Source: UBA1227 sp045642705 (GTDB taxonomy: Bacteria; Bacillota; Clostridia; Oscillospirales; Acutalibacteraceae). From it: a stretch of DNA of 64,000 nucleotides. Under the pieces are notes generated by a model. It was not told the DNA's origin. It did no database searches and was given only the letters and a program-made list of their open reading frames with translations. This document shows positions 62,373-64,000 of the stretch, piece by piece (the first letter of the stretch is position 1; every line of letters starts with the position of its first letter). The stretch is from the NCBI GenBank assembly GCA_045642705.1, contig JAZUJK010000016.1:1-64000 (forward strand), written 5' to 3'. The translations under genes were made by a program, and so were the position numbers.

Positions 62373-63314
62373 ATGTATAGTAAATCAAACAGAATCATCT
62401 CAATATTTATAATACTTGTCATGGCAATGTCATTCCTATTCTCTTTCTCAGGATGTGCAACTATTGCATGGCAACTCGGCTTTGCAGATGATCCACATGA
62501 GACCACAACAGAGGCTGAGTCATCTAGACCTACTGTAAAAGTGCTTGTAAAACCTGGTCTCACGCTGCTTGCAACAGCCGAATTACTTGAGAAAAAGCAA
62601 GTATGTAGCGCTTCTTCCTTTATTGAAGCTTGCCAAGCAATGCCTGACAACTATTCTACACTATTAAATGGTGTTACGCCTGAGAACAAGATTTTCTTGC
62701 TCGAAGGATATATCTATCCTAATACTTATGAGTTCTATATTGATGACGATCCAGTGCGTGTTCTTAGTATTTTCCTTAAAACTATGAACAACAAAATGTC
62801 TTCGATTATCAATCAAGAGACATATGGATTTGGTGGAAAATCGTGCTATGAAAGAGCTGCCGAACTCGATATGACTATGGCAGAAGTAATCACACTCGCA
62901 TCTGTTATTCAATCAGAGGCAAATCTAAATTCCGATATGGAAGGCCTTGCTGAAATGCGAAAAGTATCCTCAGTTTTCCACAATCGTCTTGATAATCCAG
63001 GCAAGGGATTTGCCTATATAGGTAGTGATGTAACCCGTCAATATATCGAAGTTAAAATGGCAGATTATATCAAGAAAAACGGTCTTGATTACAATGCTCT
63101 TTTCGGCGCATATTGTACTAACAACGGTTATGACCTTAAAATCAAAGGTCTTCCACGTGGCCCTATATGCAATCCAACTAGAGCAGCAATCATTGCAGCA
63201 TTATGGCCTGAAAAGACCGATTACTACTTCTTCTTTACAGATAAGGATCATAAATTCCATTATTATAAGGAATACAAGGACTTCCAAAATGGAGTTCGCG
63301 AATATGGAATATAA
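62373..63314 (+). CDS. MltG-like endolytic transglycosylase, lipoprotein form
   Basis: This 313-residue YceG/MltG-family protein cuts nascent peptidoglycan strands. A signal sequence of about 27 residues ends in a lipobox (FSGC, Cys28), so it is lipid-anchored instead of having the usual transmembrane helix. A LysM-like region follows (about 52-110). The catalytic domain (about 110-310) has LLEGYIYPNTYEFY, LASVIQSEANLNSD (the expected Glu pair E-x-E reads Q180-x-E182), SVFHNRL and the closing GLPRGPICNPTRAAI. One Glu of the usual motif is replaced by Gln, but Glu182 remains. The exodeoxyribonuclease gene follows 11 bases later. Confidence 0.88.
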   Translation: MYSKSNRIISIFIILVMAMSFLFSFSGCATIAWQLGFADDPHETTTEAESSRPTVKVLVKPGLTLLATAELLEKKQVCSASSFIEACQAMPDNYSTLLNGVTPENKIFLLEGYIYPNTYEFYIDDDPVRVLSIFLKTMNNKMSSIINQETYGFGGKSCYERAAELDMTMAEVITLASVIQSEANLNSDMEGLAEMRKVSSVFHNRLDNPGKGFAYIGSDVTRQYIEVKMADYIKKNGLDYNALFGAYCTNNGYDLKIKGLPRGPICNPTRAAIIAALWPEKTDYYFFFTDKDHKFHYYKEYKDFQNGVREYGI

Positions 63315-63325
63315 GAGGTTATCTC

Positions 63326-64000
63326 ATGAAAAAATTCATTTCTTGGAATGTAAATGGCATACGTGCATGTGTAAATAAGGATTTCCTCGAATCATTTAAT
63401 TCACTTGACGCTGATATATTCTGCCTTCAAGAGACCAAGATGCAGGAAGGACAACTTGAACTTGACCTCCCATCCTATCATCAATATTGGAACTATGCCG
63501 AGAAAAAAGGTTATTCTGGAACAGCAATTTTCACCAAGGAAGAACCTCTCTCCGTAAACTATGGTATCGGAAGTCCGCTCCATGATGCAGAGGGGCGAGC
63601 TATAACTCTTGAATTCCCAGATTATTATTTTATAACACTATATGTTCCTAATGCCCAAGATGGTCTAAAACGAATAGACTTTAGAATGGAATGGGAAGAC
63701 AAATTGCGTGAATACGCATCAAATCTTGCCAAAGAAAAACCTGTAATTATTTGTGGCGACCTCAATGTTGCACACAATGAGATAGATCTTAAAAATCCAA
63801 AATCCAATGCTGGAAACGCAGGATTTTCAGATGAGGAACGCGGAAAATTCGGTGAACTCCTTGATGCTGGATTTATAGATTCATTTAGATATCTCTATCC
63901 GGATACAGTGGAATATTCTTGGTGGTCATATAGATTTAATGCCCGCGCCAACAATGCTGGATGGCGTATTGACTATTTCCTTGTATCAGAAAATGGGAAA
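63326..64000 (+). CDS. Exodeoxyribonuclease III (3' partial at window end)
   Basis: This is the first 225 residues of an AP endonuclease/exonuclease III-family enzyme for base-excision repair. It has FISWNVNGIRACV and IFCLQETKMQEGQ (metal-binding Glu). The ITLYVPNAQDGLKR, IICGDLNVAHNEIDLKNPK and SWWSYRFNARANNAGWRIDYF motifs follow. The final SDH-type motif lies beyond the window. ATG at 63326 has AGAGG upstream. The frame has no stop before the right edge, so the gene continues outside. Confidence 0.95.
   Translation, partial: MKKFISWNVNGIRACVNKDFLESFNSLDADIFCLQETKMQEGQLELDLPSYHQYWNYAEKKGYSGTAIFTKEEPLSVNYGIGSPLHDAEGRAITLEFPDYYFITLYVPNAQDGLKRIDFRMEWEDKLREYASNLAKEKPVIICGDLNVAHNEIDLKNPKSNAGNAGFSDEERGKFGELLDAGFIDSFRYLYPDTVEYSWWSYRFNARANNAGWRIDYFLVSENGK

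Overview
The window comes from a low-GC, Gram-positive anaerobe of the class Clostridia. A Lachnospiraceae-like or related gut lineage is a reasonable guess, but no rRNA or other taxonomic marker is present to fix it. The signs are AGGAGG-type ribosome sites throughout, a class B sortase, a two-gene SUF-like minimal Fe-S system, Rnf-type membrane subunits and a prophage with large serine recombinases.

Bases 1 to about 16,400 are the right part of an integrated siphovirus-type prophage that enters from the left edge. In order they hold a 5'-truncated tape measure protein, distal tail protein, tail endopeptidase-like protein, three tail-tip or fibre proteins, a holin, and an amidase endolysin with a Cpl-7 wall-binding repeat. 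After these come a small SHOCT-like protein and three overlapping serine recombinase genes (519, 138 and 521 aa), the middle one lacking the catalytic domain. Two opposite-strand cargo genes (a PD-(D/E)XK nuclease-like protein and a two-helix membrane protein) and a block of short dyad repeats lie between the recombinases and the 3' end of a 23S rRNA m5U methyltransferase (rumA-type) gene. The 3' end of rumA is the inferred attachment site.

From 16.4 to 29.9 kb there are two divergent RumA-like methyltransferases. A + strand operon holds one of these, an SDF transporter with an N-terminal ATPase-like domain, a nucleosidase and a Zn/Cd P-type ATPase. An ABC exporter pair follows, then a radical SAM protein. 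Two hybrid histidine kinases flank a REC-HD-GYP protein and an HPt protein, together forming a plausible phosphorelay that extends to 32.3 kb.

From 32.3 to 36.4 kb (minus strand) are tRNA-Arg(CCU), a CPBP protease, tadA, an Mrp/NBP35 ATPase and a minimal sufC-sufB pair. From 36.5 to 39.8 kb (plus strand) are a DUF3048 lipoprotein, an unknown membrane-anchored protein and rsmA.

From 39.8 to 51.4 kb a single tightly packed minus-strand operon runs rpe, rnfD, rnfE, rnfA, cysteine desulfurase, thiI, cinA C-domain, a Lys/Glu-rich repeat protein, a sortase with a very long disordered cytoplasmic arm, and a degenerate membrane-anchored CinA-like protein. This is the most unusual part of the chromosome here. 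The Rnf set lacks B, C and G and has lost most of the expected cluster cysteines. Two of the proteins carry long low-complexity cytoplasmic regions.

From 51.5 to 64 kb the content is more ordinary: two membrane proteins, homoserine dehydrogenase and aspartate kinase, a ddl-DUF1934-argS operon, an unknown protein, a DUF362 protein with a strong ribosome site, an MltG-like lipoprotein and the start of exodeoxyribonuclease III. Function calls rest on motif recognition by eye, without database searches.
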